From assembly GCA_963662175.1 (NCBI GenBank), contig OY759222.1, positions 15,448,222 to 15,512,221 of the forward strand: DNA of 64,000 nt. Reading direction: 5' to 3'. Positions 47,901 through 62,900 of this stretch are shown here, piece after piece; the stretch's first letter is position 1, and the number at the start of each line of letters is the position of its first letter. The position numbers and the translations under genes are program-made. The notes beneath the pieces were generated by a model, which worked only from the letters and a program-made list of their open reading frames with translations, was not told where the DNA came from and searched no databases. The stretch comes from Aradus depressus. Lineage: Eukaryota > Arthropoda > Insecta > Hemiptera > Aradidae.

Positions 47901-50900
47901 TTTTGTGAAATAGACAATATTAAAAAAAAAAAAAGTTTTTCTTAATTTTTAACAAGTGTTTCACAATATCTCGGCAAAAAATGTTAAATATTCCCTGGGA
48001 AACTGACCAGAAAGTCACACTTTAATTATAGAAAAAAAATACGTCTTCCCATTGTTTTATTTTTGACCAGAACCGGTTTTCAACGCAACAGCGTTATCAT
48101 CAATGGTGGATCCCACCCATACAGTGTAAACGCTACGCTGTAGTGTTGAAAACCGGTTCTGGTCAAAAATAAAACAGTGGGAAGACCACATCTTTTATTT
48201 ATATGAGAAAACACATATCACACTTTAGTCTTTTGAAAACAAAAATTACTTTTCAAATCACCCCATGCATAACCAATGTTTATGTTAGTTACCATTAGAA
48301 GTGGGCTCTGTGAATCTCACGAGATAAGTGTGATACTACATCACACATAACCGGATATTCACGACTGTAAAAAACTCATGTACAACATATTTTAATACTG
48401 AAAATGTTATATATCGGGATCGTCAACCCTCTTTTAGTAATCATCCTGTATATTTTTATTCATGATACTTTTCCAAAGGGCTTCGAATTTTTTTTATCTA
48501 GATTTTTGATTCACAAAACCCATTCCTAATTTATATTTTTTTTTCAATTCAATACGTACTTATTTTTCGATTGTCTCATGAATTGTTGAATTTTTCGAGC
48601 CGCTTGGTGTTGCCTTCTTTGGGAATATGTTCGCCTAAACACCGTAAAGACAGAAAATAATAAATAAACTAAACAAATAATAAATGGAATGTTTTACAGT
48701 AGTTGTTACATATGTTATCGTCAGTTTATATAATCCCTAGTTGTTAATACAATAGCTAATAGGATAAAATCTGGTGAGTAATCACTTACGAGTTAAAAAC
48801 GAAAGTATGAAAAAAAAGTTCAAAACATTGCTTGATTATAACTTCTTGGCTTACATTATACGCGCTTCGCAGGCAATAATGTGACGCTGTTGGTCTTAAA
48901 TTTTACAATGAACTACTTGAGTTCAATAAAGTAGTTCCCGAGGAATTAACTTTATGTACAAAAAGTGAAAAAAAAAAAAAATACAGAAAATATGAAAAAT
49001 CGCAATTGTCTCTGATTGTATAACATGGATCAATATAAATGGAATATATAGTTAAAGCTCTTTTCTGTGATACCCCACTCAAGGGAAGGGATGTATTTAT
49101 TTTTTTGAAAAGAGGACTCAAAATCGCGGGTTCGTAGCCCAGGCGAGGCCCTTCGGTATTTTGAAAAACCATGAGCACGTCGTTCTTCAGATGGGACGTT
49201 AAGCGAAGATAGTGACTCCTTAAAGAGTCCTAGCCTAAGTGAATAAACCTGGGGTAGACACAATTTAGGACGCCCATAGTAGAGTCGGATTCATGTTCAC
49301 CACAGCGATAAAAGAGCTCTTTGGTAGTAGGCGATATGACCTAGTAGTTTAAAGCCCGGATGGCAATAACTAATAAAAAAATAATAATTACATAGAGACA
49401 GTTATATAAGTCCCCTAGATGCAAGGGAAGATCATCTATGCCAAATCAGATTTTTAGAATTTATTATAGAACTGAGAGATTATTGTATAAGAGTTCCGCC
49501 GTTTAAAACTTGGCGACAAATGAGCGCTCTGGTAGTAGGCGATTTGACTTCGTAGTTAAAAGCCTGGGGAAAAAACAATAATAATTACAAAAACACAGTT
49601 ATATAACTCGCCTAAATGCGGGGGAAGATCATCTATGCCAAATCAGATTTTTAGAATTCCGAGATGAAGGGCAGTGACGTAGAGACAACTGAGAGATTGT
49701 ATAAAGGTTCCGCCGATTAATAATTTTGTATAAGGAACCATAAAAAAAACATCTTGTATCACAATAGGACGTACAACACACAATCCCGATCTTCAGATTT
49801 CAAAATTATCTAATAACTGGTGCAAACTGTGATCATAGATCTCCGGAAACAGGGCCTCATTTAGGTCTTAATGTACATTGGAACAGACAGACAGACAGAC
49901 ATGAACCTACTTGAGTCCGTTAGGAGTGGACGGCTCAGAGGAGTCTTCGCGGTAGTTTCTATACAGTCGGTTGGTCCCAGTCCCACCACATTCCTGATTC
50001 TTCTTGAAACGTTTACTTTCACAGTAGGATCTGTAGCCGTTCTGGATAACCATAGCTGCATGGGTCATTTGTTTAAAGTACGCATACTGAAACAAAACAA
50101 TTAAAAATAAATAAAAGTTCATTTCCTTGTACATCATCAGTTCGTAAACTATATAAATAAATAAGTTTGTTTTATTTATTTATTACAAGTTTCCACAATA
50201 TGTCCGCGTTCCTCAACTTAGAAGTTGGAAACTATATAGGCTAAATAACTTTGTGGAATGTCAGATATTCGTTAAAGACCCCTAAATAAAGAATAAACCT
50301 AGATAGGCAAAATTTATAACTCCCCTAGTGGAGTCATTATTATAATAATGTAAGAAAAGTATAATATATAACCTGTTTATAACGTCTGTAATAGTTCTGT
50401 ATGAGAACAGCGGCCTGCCTCTCCTTGTCCTGCTCCAGTTTCTTCCTCCCTTTGTAACTTCGGTAGGCTTTTTGTATAACCTTGGCTGCTTCGTACAGTT
50501 CCCTCTGTTCTCGGTCTATAACAAACATAACAGAAACAAACATAAATCAAAAATATGCACGAAGAAAGCTCAATAAGTACAATGAAAAAAAATAAATTAA
50601 CTTTACCAGACAATGTAAGATTGGAAAAGTCTTTCTCGAAATAGGTCGAATTAGAGGCATGTAGAAATTCGCAAAAGTCTGCGGTGGTGGGGGGTGGGGA
50701 TGGAGAACGATGAAGAGGGAAGGTTGGCGAGGGGAGACAACTGGCGGGACTCAACGAAGAGCATGGAGTACCCACATCGTAGTATCTGCAATTACAACAA
50801 TAAATTATACAACTAAGAGTTTCAGTTACATACCAAGTTTCATAAACATCAGTTGAGTAAAGTGTGTAGCAAGGATTTAGGGTATAGACAGTATATCTAT

Positions 50901-53900
50901 ACAGACATAGAAACAAATAAATAAATGTTTAAAATGAAGAATTCAAAAACACAGGCTATATCGGGGATGCAGCTGCAGTGGGGTACGTGAAACGTCTTGC
51001 GCGTACTGCTGAGCGTGTATGGGCACTAAGGAACAGAAATTAGGTAACCAAATATACGTGTCGAGGGAGGAGGGGCGCCATAGCCGAGCAACCGTCAATT
51101 TTCTGCAACAAATTATACCTACTATGGCAGAGATCTCTCAAACGCGACCACTCCTGCTTGGATCGACAAACGTACTGCCAAGCTATGCCTCTGTGAACGC
51201 AGCGCGCGAAGCTGAATTTAGTTCCGATTGCGTCATGCGTAGCGCGACAAAGGCGCCATCTGCGCACGCGACACATGCTTGATCGAGTAATGGCTTCTTT
51301 CCTCTACACAACGATACCAAGGTAAGGCGCGCGGGTAGTACGCTTGCAAAGATATAAGCTATATTGTTACATATTTTCGTTACTTTCGGTTTTAGCAAGC
51401 GATCTCCTACTTGACCACAAAGTTTCCTCTATCTTTCGAGTTTGCGAGGAAGCAAAAGTCTCTTCTTTTTCGAAATTTTATTTCTATGGGTAAAAGTAAA
51501 TGAGCAAAAGGACTGACCCCACATTTTAATACAAATACAATAACAAACTGAGATGTAATATTGCCAACCTGTAGTTGTTATCAAAGTTGAACTCTGAGCT
51601 GTCGAAGCAGCAGGAGGATGATGAGGAGTGTGGCTCATCGAGGAGGAGTGGGGACTCCATAGACATCACCTCCATCTCATCGGAGCTCAGCATCATCAGC
51701 TCTCCTCCCTCACTCTCGTTCTATACAGGGGGCACACAAGACATGGTCGTCAGTACATCACATCCGGGTCATTGTTAAAAATTAACGAAACAATACAATA
51801 GGAAATCTTCTGCTGGTATAAAAAATGTCTACTTAATTTGTCGATTACCAGAACATCGTTGTTAAACATATATGTTACAGTTCAATAGATGATAATAAAA
51901 TTTAGAGGAAAAGAGACAATTGAGGGAACTTAAATGTGGCTGTGGGTCTGTTCATCAGCACAAAATAAGCTAATGTAAGAAGTAACAGACATAACTCAGT
52001 AAGGAACATAAGTTCTCTGGAAAAATAGGGAATACCCATGAGAAAGCATGGTTTAAAAATGTATATTAACTTGCAAGAGAATCAAAAACATTTTTAGTTT
52101 ATATTATTCTTTACAATTTTGGTCATATAACATTCACCCGTAATTTTAGGGTAAATTTAAGATAGAGGAACTGAGTTCGCGGATTCTAAACCCGGCCGAG
52201 GCCCTTAAGGTTATCTGGGAGATAAAGCACCACCCTGAGAGTAACATTCAGGATTTCCAGAGTAAAGTTGAACTCTTGTCCACCAGAGTGACGAAAGAGC
52301 GTTCAGGTAGTAGGCGATATGACCTCGTAGTCAAGGCCTGGAGATGAGTAGCAAAAATAAACAAACAATATAGTAAATAATAATCAAGGAAAACGCAGGG
52401 TATTGCAACCACAGTCCCAAAGTTGTAATATTGAAGATCTGCCAAACGTATGAAATCACGAGGGCTTTAAATTCCATCCATTACACTTTGTTCACCTTTG
52501 GGACGCATGATTTTCAATAAAATTAAGACAAAACACCATAAGTTCTTAAATATTTATTTATACAGGATTTATGGGTGGAGTTCACGATGAAAAAAAAATA
52601 TAACTAAATGAAATTTAGTGTAAGTAATAGTTTAATTGGCTAGCTCAACTATAAGGATAACAAATAATATAAACAAAATGTAAAATATTTATATAAAAAC
52701 AATGAAAAGTACCTTTATTCGGTCAGGCATTGCAGCAATGATCTGTTCAGCTAAAGTCAAAACTTTCACATCCTGTTCACCTGCAGTCAAAAAAAATAAA
52801 TTGCAAATTAAGAGAAATAATACCAAAGCATACATTTCAGTTAACATCAGTAAATAGTAACATGCCTTAAGAAAAATTTAGTATCATGCAAAGACATTTC
52901 TCTGTATATAAGATGTCCAATTAAAACAATATGAAAAAATAATCAGATTTTCTTAAAAATTAACATTTCGAAAACTACGAATAACTCTATATTAAATATA
53001 ACAAAAAATAATTAGGCCATAACATAATCAATTTTGGCAGTGGCAGCTCACACAAGTGCTTCGTAATAACTACTCATTAAATACAAAATATAAACATATT
53101 TTTATGTTATGTAATTTTATTTAACTTTTAATTATTTTTTATTTTACTATAAAATAGACTAACATGCAAATTTTTTATTTAAAAAATAAATAAATAAGGT
53201 TAAAAGAATGAAAAGTGACATTCCTTCGTAATAAAGAAAATAATTTGAAAAAAAGTAAATGTTTTATCTGGGAATTTGAAAAAAAGTAAATGTTTTATCT
53301 GGGAATTTGAAACAAATATATGGAAATATAATAATGTTTAATTAATCTTATTTAATTATTGGTATTAAAAGGGGTGGTGCATGAAGCCATTTTTAATAAA
53401 AAAAATCAAAAGGACAGACTAGCGACAAAGCCACAACCTACGTCTACGTCAACTGCCACTACTTCATGGCACTATCTCGCATGTTCTACGTCGTTAAAGT
53501 AGTCAGTGAAGGGCAGTTGACGTAGCTCTACTCTATGTTGTAGATTGCGGCACATTTGCTAATATGCCTCTTTGATTTTTTTTTTCAGATATATAATTTT
53601 TAAGAAATAAAACGACAGGAATGTTTTACTTTATAATTTTCTAACGATACTGTATCCAAGGGTTTAAGGGATGGAGTGTTGAAAATTGTTTTATTAAAAT
53701 GGGAGTCTATAAGCACCTAATCGTGTATTATTTATTACTTTACGATTATTATTTTCGAAGATATAAGCGTTCAAAGTATGACATGTTATCATTACATGCT
53801 TGCTTCAGATGTTACCTCTTTCCGAAAGACTTAGTTCTAAATCAAAAAAAAAGTTTGTATTCCACTTCTCTCAAAAACCACCCTCCACAAATTGTATCAC

Positions 53901-56900
53901 TAAACCGTTTTCTTTCAAAATTTTGGTGCACAAGTGAGAAATATCTCATGCAACGAAGTGAGAGAGCCTGGAGTACATGGCTCTGATCCCATGACTATAT
54001 TGGCAGGAGTTTACCAGCCTACTGAAAATGGAAAGTACTGTTTCAAAGTCAGCCGCGGCAGTTTTTTCAGCAAATTTAAAACCATAATCTTGGTGTTGAA
54101 TGCATTGAATAAATTTAATTAAAGGAGAAATACAAAAGAGCGATATATATATATATATTAATGAATAGCATTATGTACATCAGGAGTACTTCTTTTCAAC
54201 GCACGAATAGAACGAATGCCCTTATTATATGCAAATAAATAAATAAATAATTAAAATAGAAAAAAAAAGTTATTCATGCATAACACTGCCCAACAGCGAG
54301 ATCTGTGAATTGGATTCACACTAGAATTGTCGAAGAGGGAATATTAGAGAAATACATCCACCATTTTACGAGCATTTCGAGGTATAATTTCTTCTAAAAT
54401 AATTAAGTACAGCACCGTGACCATTTAGTATGTAGGACATCCAATGATCCGGCTGTATCAACGTCGAAAGGAGATGTGACTGGAAAAGCGGAAAAAAGTG
54501 GTCCGTCATTCGGATATCTTTCCACTGAGAAGGCCCATGCAACTCTCAGATTCTGTCTATATAATTATTTAATACTGCAATCGTCTTATTGTGCAAAATG
54601 TGTTAATTAATTATTAATTTGTTTTCATTAGGAAGCTTCACTGACCCATGTTGCTAGGATATTTTCGATTCAACAATAATCCCTCAAAGCTTGCACCCTA
54701 CTTTTGAAACCCTGCACCCAGTACTCCGAAGTTCTCCTTGAGTTAGAAAGGGAATATTCATTATTATATGGCATATACAAATATGCAGGGAATCCCCAAA
54801 CGAAAGTGTGAAACTTTGGGGTCAAATAGGAAATTAAATTCTAAGCAAAAAAGTTCAAATTGGCCCGCGAACGCACCCATTCTGACTTATATGCGTTTGA
54901 TGTTATTCGACTTAATTACCACGAAAACACAAATGACTGATGTTAAAATTGATTTAAAAAAAACCATCTGAGCCCGCTTGAAAGATAATTTATCTTGATT
55001 TCTGAAATATAATGTAATGTAAACAGGAAGCTACCTCTGAACTCAAAATCGCGGATTCAAAACCCGATCGAGGCCTTTAGGTTTTATCTGGGTGATAAAA
55101 AAACCATGAGCACACGACGTTAAGCGATGGTCCCGAGCCTGTAGGATGTCAGGTACTCGTTGAAGACCTCTTTCATAGTAGATTTGGGCACATGATCAGA
55201 GCGACGACAGAGAGTTCTGGTAGTAGGCGATATGACCTCATCCGACCCCCGGGCATCAGCCACAATAACTAACTATAAAAAGTGATTATTTATTTTTTTT
55301 CGAAGAGCTTCGATGCGACCTGTTTTGCGCAACTTTACAGCAGTAATTTATTAGCTTTCCAGTTGTTACCAAGCCGGAGAACTTCAGTCGGGTACAAGTC
55401 AGAAATGACGCCTTCATGAACCCAAGTTCATAGTTATTTTTTGCTAATTTCATATTAAGATCCAAAATGTTCGCTTCTTTCGAGGAGACCCTGTAAGTGA
55501 CACAGTTAAATAGCAGTAAGTACAGTTTAGTAGGAAGATATTGTTAGGTTGAGGTATACGGGTGGGTGGGTAGACAGAAGGATCACAGTGACACAATGGA
55601 TCACAGTTAGAGATACGTACCTACTGCCGGCCGAGGTACCTCCTGCAAGGTCGACAGTGGAACAGTCTCCTCCAGTTCTATAGAAGAGGTTCCACCCTCC
55701 ACTTCACCTGTTCCAAACCAGTAACAGTTCCAATTCTTCCCGTTATATTGTACACACTCACATCACATATCACATCCCCCCACTACCTAATATTAATCAT
55801 TATTATAACTAATACCTTTGTATAACTCTAAATATGGCTTTACACTTGAAGCAGAAAAATGATTGAATGTCGATATTAAATAAGGCCCGCCCAACGTTGA
55901 CACATTAGCACTGTTGCCAAGTTTTTCTTTGTACTTCTGAATTATTTTTAGAAAATGTAATAACATTTAATTATTCGAGGAAAATCTCACCAAATCACAA
56001 ATAGTTTATTTCTTTACTAAAAGCAATGGTGTGAATGTGTACTTCTCTATTAAAAAAAAAAAAAAATTGATCTGAAGTTTTTGGAGCTGATTAAATTATC
56101 AAAAAATATGTATCTACATAATATGAGCAATTATTAAGATTTAAACGAAATAGGTGATCAAAATATTATCAAAATACAGTCAAAAGTGATTAATAAATAT
56201 TATTTATTGGTTTATGAGAGGTTTTGAGATAGCAACGGAAAAGGACCTCGTATGACCCGGCCCGCAAAACAGGAGAAATAGGCATTGCGAAACGGAAGAG
56301 TAAGCTCATCTTGGAGTCAAAGCAGCTGATTAGAGGCCAAAAAAATAGAACAAAAAGATGTGTAAAAGATACTTGAGAAAGACAATCGGGACAGCAGACT
56401 TTACAATGGGTCTAGTACAGGAGCCAGGAGTGACGGAGGAGGCTACACTACACATCCTGGTTATTCACATCTCCGATTCTCTCTTCATAAGGCGTTCCTC
56501 ATCACAAGAGGAAATAAAGAAAATTCACTTTTTATTAAGAAAGTAGGACTTTAAGCAAATAAGTCATAAAGACCAGTTCAACAGGCCTTTACGCAATAGA
56601 TAACGGATACAAAACCGGCTCTTATATTCATCATTAAAAGGGATTTTGAGTACGAAATTTTCTCTAAACTTATATATTTGATGATAAGCCCCCCAAAAAA
56701 CATCAAATCAATAGTATGATAATGTAGAAGATAAAATGCATAAAAGCAATAAGTATACTTTCTTTTTCATAATAGAAATGAGGTTTAAAAAAATAAATTA
56801 AATAAAGAATAATAATAAATTAAGCCATGATTTAATGCATACGCAAACTATGCAAAATTCTAAAAGTAATATAAAAATATGTAGCAAATGTTTATAAATA

Positions 56901-59900
56901 TTGTAAAGTTGATTTAATATAGCAGTCTTTCTAATTATTCTTAACTAAGCTCTAGGGCTGAATACGCTTCTCCCACATAAAACGCATTCTTATGAACTCC
57001 TATGAATGTACTGTTGTTTGTATCAAAAAAACAAGTGATATTATTTAAATAAATAAATATATATATAAATATTCACAGCTTTATTATTCTCCCAATTCTC
57101 CCCCTAACTAGCAAATAAATGTTCCGCGAAAAATTCCCATCATCTAAAAATGCCACAATGAATAAAAATCAGATCGTATAATGTTTGTCAATAATTAATT
57201 AATTACACAAATAATTTTTTTTTTTATACAAGATGCTTATCTTTTAACTTATTTGCTGATCTTTATAGTAACTAATTTTTTACTTATATTGATCATATTT
57301 TTAAATAAAAATAATTTAAATATTATTTGTGTTATGAATTATTGACGAACATTATAAAATATTATTTTTATTGAGTGTAACATTTTTAGATACTCATGAT
57401 GAGAGTTTTTCCCGAAACGTCTATTTGCGAGGCTGTAAAGAGCAACAAAGAAAACTGTGAACAAAATATATATTAATAAAAATTGAGAATCTACTTATAC
57501 AACCCAATAGTTGTATTCATGGTTTTGTTTTATAAAAGTGTTTCTGAATAAAAAGAAAATGAAATTATATCATTTTTTGTCCTTAAAATAACAGCCATCA
57601 TATTTATAAAGCTCTTGAGTCCCCTTTATAATGCGAATAGTTAGTTATTATATTAAATTATTGTAGATCGTAATCCCAGCGCAATAAAAGGGAGCAGCGT
57701 ATTTTGAAATGCACATTACCGGTATAAAAATTGCCATTAGTAACAAATAAATAAAAATAAAGTAATAAATATCTAATTATTATTCTCTTTAAAAAAAAAA
57801 TTGTGTAATAGTGCATTAAAACAATTTATAAAAGCAAATTGTAATAAAAATAAATTTCAATTACTTGTACTTTAGTAATGGCAGAATGGCATTCCTACTT
57901 ACCTCAAAAAGCATCTTTTTCATTTAATTTTTAATTTAAGTGATGTTATTAGACTCAAGTTTATGTTTGTATTTTTATTTTAAATATCCTTAGTGGTTCA
58001 TTTAAAATATGTTACCAATAAATGTGATGTAAATATGAATTTTGAAACTCACATAAATTGAAATCCATTTTTCTTATTGGTGAGCTATGATTGTCTAATT
58101 TAGATTCAAATCCCAGTTCAGAGGGCGAATTAAGTGGCAGTGACATGCTACGGTCAAACCTGGGGGAAAAACAAAAATTCATATAAAAAAATAATAAATT
58201 ATCATACTATAGGACACTATCAGGTAAGGCTAAAACCCGAAATAAACCGAAAAAGGTAACTTGAGAGTAAAATAAACTTAGTGATTTAGTAACGCTAACT
58301 GAAGCCACCCATTTTTTTTTTTATAGTTATGGTATTAATAAAACAGAGTATTTATTATGTGTGGAAATTGTAAATTACCTGGACAATTTGCGAATGAAGT
58401 CCGAGTGTTTTCCCAGTTTGGCAGAACTCTGAACAGAGGCAGGAAGACTATCTATGGAGGACTGAAGCTGGATACCGCTGTCAACTGAGGTTCGTTTTGT
58501 GAGACGCTCCCCAGCCAACGGTTTGGTGTTATTTGTCGATATATCTGTACAGTTAACACCAGAAAGAGTGTAAGAATAATGAAATTTGTTTATATGAGAT
58601 GATAGAATGCATAACTTTCTTTCATTTCTACTGCGACATAGAAAACTGCTTTCTTTATCTCAGAGATACTCATAAAATAATAAAACATACATAATTTAAG
58701 GATAGCTTTATATTTGTGTTTTTTTTAAAGAACTTAAAATGCAGTAGGGTAACTAAACCCGGATAAAACTGAACCAAAAGGCTATTGGAATATTATATGT
58801 AAAACAATTAAAAAATGTGGTTGGAAAATGTGATTTAGTTTTTAAATGTCATCTTGCAACAGAACAATTGGTAGTTGGAGGAAGGTTATGTTCCAATGAA
58901 CTGTTCTTCTTTGCACTTATTTCGCCGACTACAAACATGTCGCTTACTCAGGTGTTTTTGAACGTAGTTGTACATAGAAAATTTAGGGAGAAGATTACAT
59001 AGAGAGTTATAATTCATGCATCGTTCCATTGAATTCACTTAAAAAAATGTCTTGTCAATAAAATAGTATGTTTTTTAAAAATATTGTCTATTTCACAAAA
59101 TATATATAATATGGGAGTACTTTCGGTATTGCTATCATATTATATACATTTTATGAAATAGAAAATATTTTTAAAAAACATACGTTTCTCTTTATTTTTT
59201 ATTAAGTGTTTCACAATCTCTGCAAAAAAAAAAAAAAATGTTAAGTAACAATAAAATAATGTTATCCGAAGATGAGAATAGTAAAACATAAGAGCACGTA
59301 AGCCCTTTCAGTAATAAAATAAAAAATAAATAATGAACAAAATACCTGTAATTGGGCTGGGAGTTGAGGTTCTGCTAATAAGCCTCCTCCCTTCAGACCA
59401 GGCCGGAATGTTGACATGGAGTTCCATATTGATGGAGGTCAAATCTGACGATCTACGAACATAGAAGATATTTTAGAAAAGTGAATTTTGAAAAACCTGA
59501 AGCACTACCGAAGATTCTCCATCGCTTTACGTGAAATGATGGTGCTATTTGACGTCTGCAAATATACGAAAAAAAAAAATTCTCTAACTTTAGCATAATA
59601 GCCACCCCTTTTTTTTTTGCAAAATACCAGCTTTATCTTCGGGTTATAATTCTACAAAACGGTTGCAATTTCATGCATATAGAGCAATTGTAGTTTAAAT
59701 TAGAAGATAGTGATAGACGAACGGATGGATGCGCGAACGAGATCAACAGGGTCCTAAAACAAGGTCCACGCCGTAGATTTTCCGTGAAAACGTCGAGATA
59801 AAATCATTTTTCATTTTCTTTTCGATGCTACCGTAGCTCTTGCATTTGCTCAGGACTAGACTTTTTAGGTTTTTTAAATTCCTTTTGATGCGAGCTTTCC

Positions 59901-62900
59901 TCTGATTTGCGTTTTCTATAATTCCGCGCATATTTACGATTTATATGAGACGACATTTTTTTAATTTTTTTGCAATTTTCAATTTAATACCGATTTTTAG
60001 ATATATTTCGGCGAATATTTTTATTGTTTCACTTTGAGTCCTAGTAGTGCTTCTCAAGCTCTTTACAATGACACCCGAATCAACATCCGAACTAAACGCG
60101 TTATCACGCTACACTAATTTCTAATTTTACACAACAATCATCCGCCGGCGCCCACACTAACCCGATAACGTCACAGGCAAAACAAACACTGCACAACAAA
60201 CACGTACAGACATGCTCTATCCATTGTGATCTCAATCGTTGTTATAGCATTATTAGTCTCGTAGTTATTATCGATTGAAATCTGACGGTATTTTGTAACA
60301 CAAGAAAGTTTGACCGACTATCACTGTGCTTAACGAGCGAATAGACGTTTTCACGTCAAAAAAAATGTCGTAAAAAGATAGATTAAACTATGGATAATAC
60401 CTGGTTAAAGTATTGGGATGAAGGAAGACGCCATCGTCACGACTGTTGTTGAGGGACTCCAACGAGGCATGTTGGCTCTCAGCACCTCGCTCCCTTGTCT
60501 CCTCATCATTACCGCCTGTCAAACATTCACCCACAACTATTAGAAATATTTTATTTCTACATTTATGAACTAACTTTTAAGTAGTGTACGAAGATTCTCA
60601 ATTTATATATTATATACCTATTACAGACTTTCAGGAAGCACTCCTATCACCATTATCTATAATTTATTTGTTCTTATGTTCAACATTTTTTTTCGTGTCA
60701 ATCCAAAATCTTCTTTATTTATTGAGTCGATTATGAGTCTTTACTTGGTAAACATTAAGGTCGATAAATAACATTAAACATTAAGGTCGATAAATATGTT
60801 CTGATTTATTTGTTCTTTACGTTATGATAAATAACATAAAGAACAAATAAGTTATAATTATAGATACTGATGCTGGGAGTGCTCCCTGAAACGTCTATAA
60901 TTGCTAGATTTTAAGAACCAATAAATTAAAAGGAGAAATTTAGCTGTGATAAATATTAATTAAAGTCTTATGAAGAATTTTGAAAAAATGAAGAATTCAA
61001 AATGGGAATTAAAAGATGTCGAGTTTGAGCCTTGAAGCTCTTTCAATTTAAGTGTCAATCTAGAAAATTTTATTTAATTTCACCAAATAAATTTCATTAA
61101 ATTAAATTTTTTATTTAATTTCCCCGTACTTTATGAAATTTCAAAAAATTCTATGTTGAGTCCTCACCGGAATTTCATGTTTATCTATCCAAAAATGAAG
61201 TGTGTCTGAAGACACGATAACTTGGGATAAGACGAAATTTTCGACACGAAATTTAGTATATGGATTCAGTACTCCCAGAATGAAAAACCTATAGAACATA
61301 ATTGAAGAAAACAACAATGAATAATTATTTTTACAGTAAATAGTTTTACTTTGTCGTATACATTTCTTTCCCCGTGATCCCTTGTTTTGTGGAAATACCA
61401 TCCGTATTCCTAACAATTGAACAAAATACAAATATGAAGTACCTGAGGGTGGATGGAGGAGACTGAGGTTAAGAGTGATACGTGCTTTGAGTTCCGCAGC
61501 CAGGGTGATATGGCCATATCTCTTGGCCAGCTCCACGGGGCCCTCCCCTCTCTTGTTCGCCACAGAGCCACTGGCAGGGAGCCACTCGTACAGAAGGTGG
61601 GCTGTGGCCAAATGGCCCCGCTCTATAGCTCGCATCTACAAAATAATATACCGAAATTATGAGTACAAAAGGAAGAAAAATTAGTCTATGTCGCTCTATG
61701 GCTTCGTATTTCAGAGATTTCGCTTCTGTAAAAAAATATCAAATGTAAAATTGTTTCTAAAACCGCATGACAACTCGTGAGTGAACAGATTGTTCACTAT
61801 CGAGGTAAAATCGACATGGCGATAAGGCGAAGTCGCCTTCATCGCTTAGTAGACTTCCCTAGAGTTGGACATTAATTAATTTTTAACATTAAATTAAATT
61901 ATTTCAGATGTTTTCTGTACTCCTGGATACATTTGAACACCCTCTCTCCTTCCACAGCCTCAAGCATCAGGCAAAGGAGAATAAGGGGTTTTTATTTATT
62001 TTTTTATTATGAAATTGGATTATTTTTTTATGACTTATGTAGACAATAAAATATATTTTACTTTCACATTTTGTACGATCTAGTTTTCTTTCTATTTTGT
62101 TAATTCTTCCGTGGTTTCATTTGTTATTAATGATTTACTTTATTAAATTCTTTCGAATATAATTCATATAATTCTGCAATCTTTATTCAATAATATACAC
62201 AGTAAGAAAATGTGATGACTATGTACATAGATAAATGTCAATATAATGTGGAGGGAGAAGTCAGCCAGTGCTGTTAATAAAATCCATTAGTTATAAATTA
62301 AACAATTGCCCAACTCTGGTCTTCATACAAAAATAATGTTGTCAGACGAATATATCGTCTTAAAATGTAACGTATATACTATAAATTAATAGTTTTCGGG
62401 TGAATCTTATTAAAAGAAGCCTATGAGTTTACCAGAGGTGTGAAACCGTCCGAGTCCTGATTCAGGCCATCAATTTCCAGTTCCAACAGAGGCGAGAGAC
62501 ACTGCGTCCTCCACTGGATCAACGAACAGATAAGTCTACAACAGACATGCAAAATCATTACGATACTAATGGTTTACTGAAAGAGGAGTGTCGTGGGTTG
62601 AGTTGATCAATTGATTCAGGAACTTGCCCAAGTACAATATAGGAACAGACCTGGAGTATCCGAGTGAGGCTGCCAGATGAAGGAGAGTCATCCCGTTGTA
62701 CGTATCGCACCAGTCCACTGTAGTCTCCACAATGTCTGTTTCCTTCCATGACCTCTGGCTCATCTTGCCCACCTGACTCACCAGACGATCCTCGAAGCCG
62801 CCTAGGCTGCTCTTGGACGAACTGTTCACTACCTGCAATGGAGGAAAGTTATTTCAGATAGCAGAAACTCAGGAAAACAAACTCGGTAAAAGATTTAATG

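Noticed and set aside
49861..49910. TAG after the IQ3 exon as the CAMTA end
   Set aside because: It lies in a strong splice donor, and conserved C-terminal exons follow downstream.
50377..50916. 179-codon minus-strand ORF
   Set aside because: It reads through the intron between two CAMTA exons and shifts out of the IQ frame.
53699..54122. Overlapping plus-strand ORFs
   Set aside because: They lie antisense in a CAMTA intron with no recognisable protein features.
61141..61442. Extension of the ankyrin ORF
   Set aside because: The sequence after the GTACTT donor is repeat and intron; the next CAMTA exon joins in phase at 60515.
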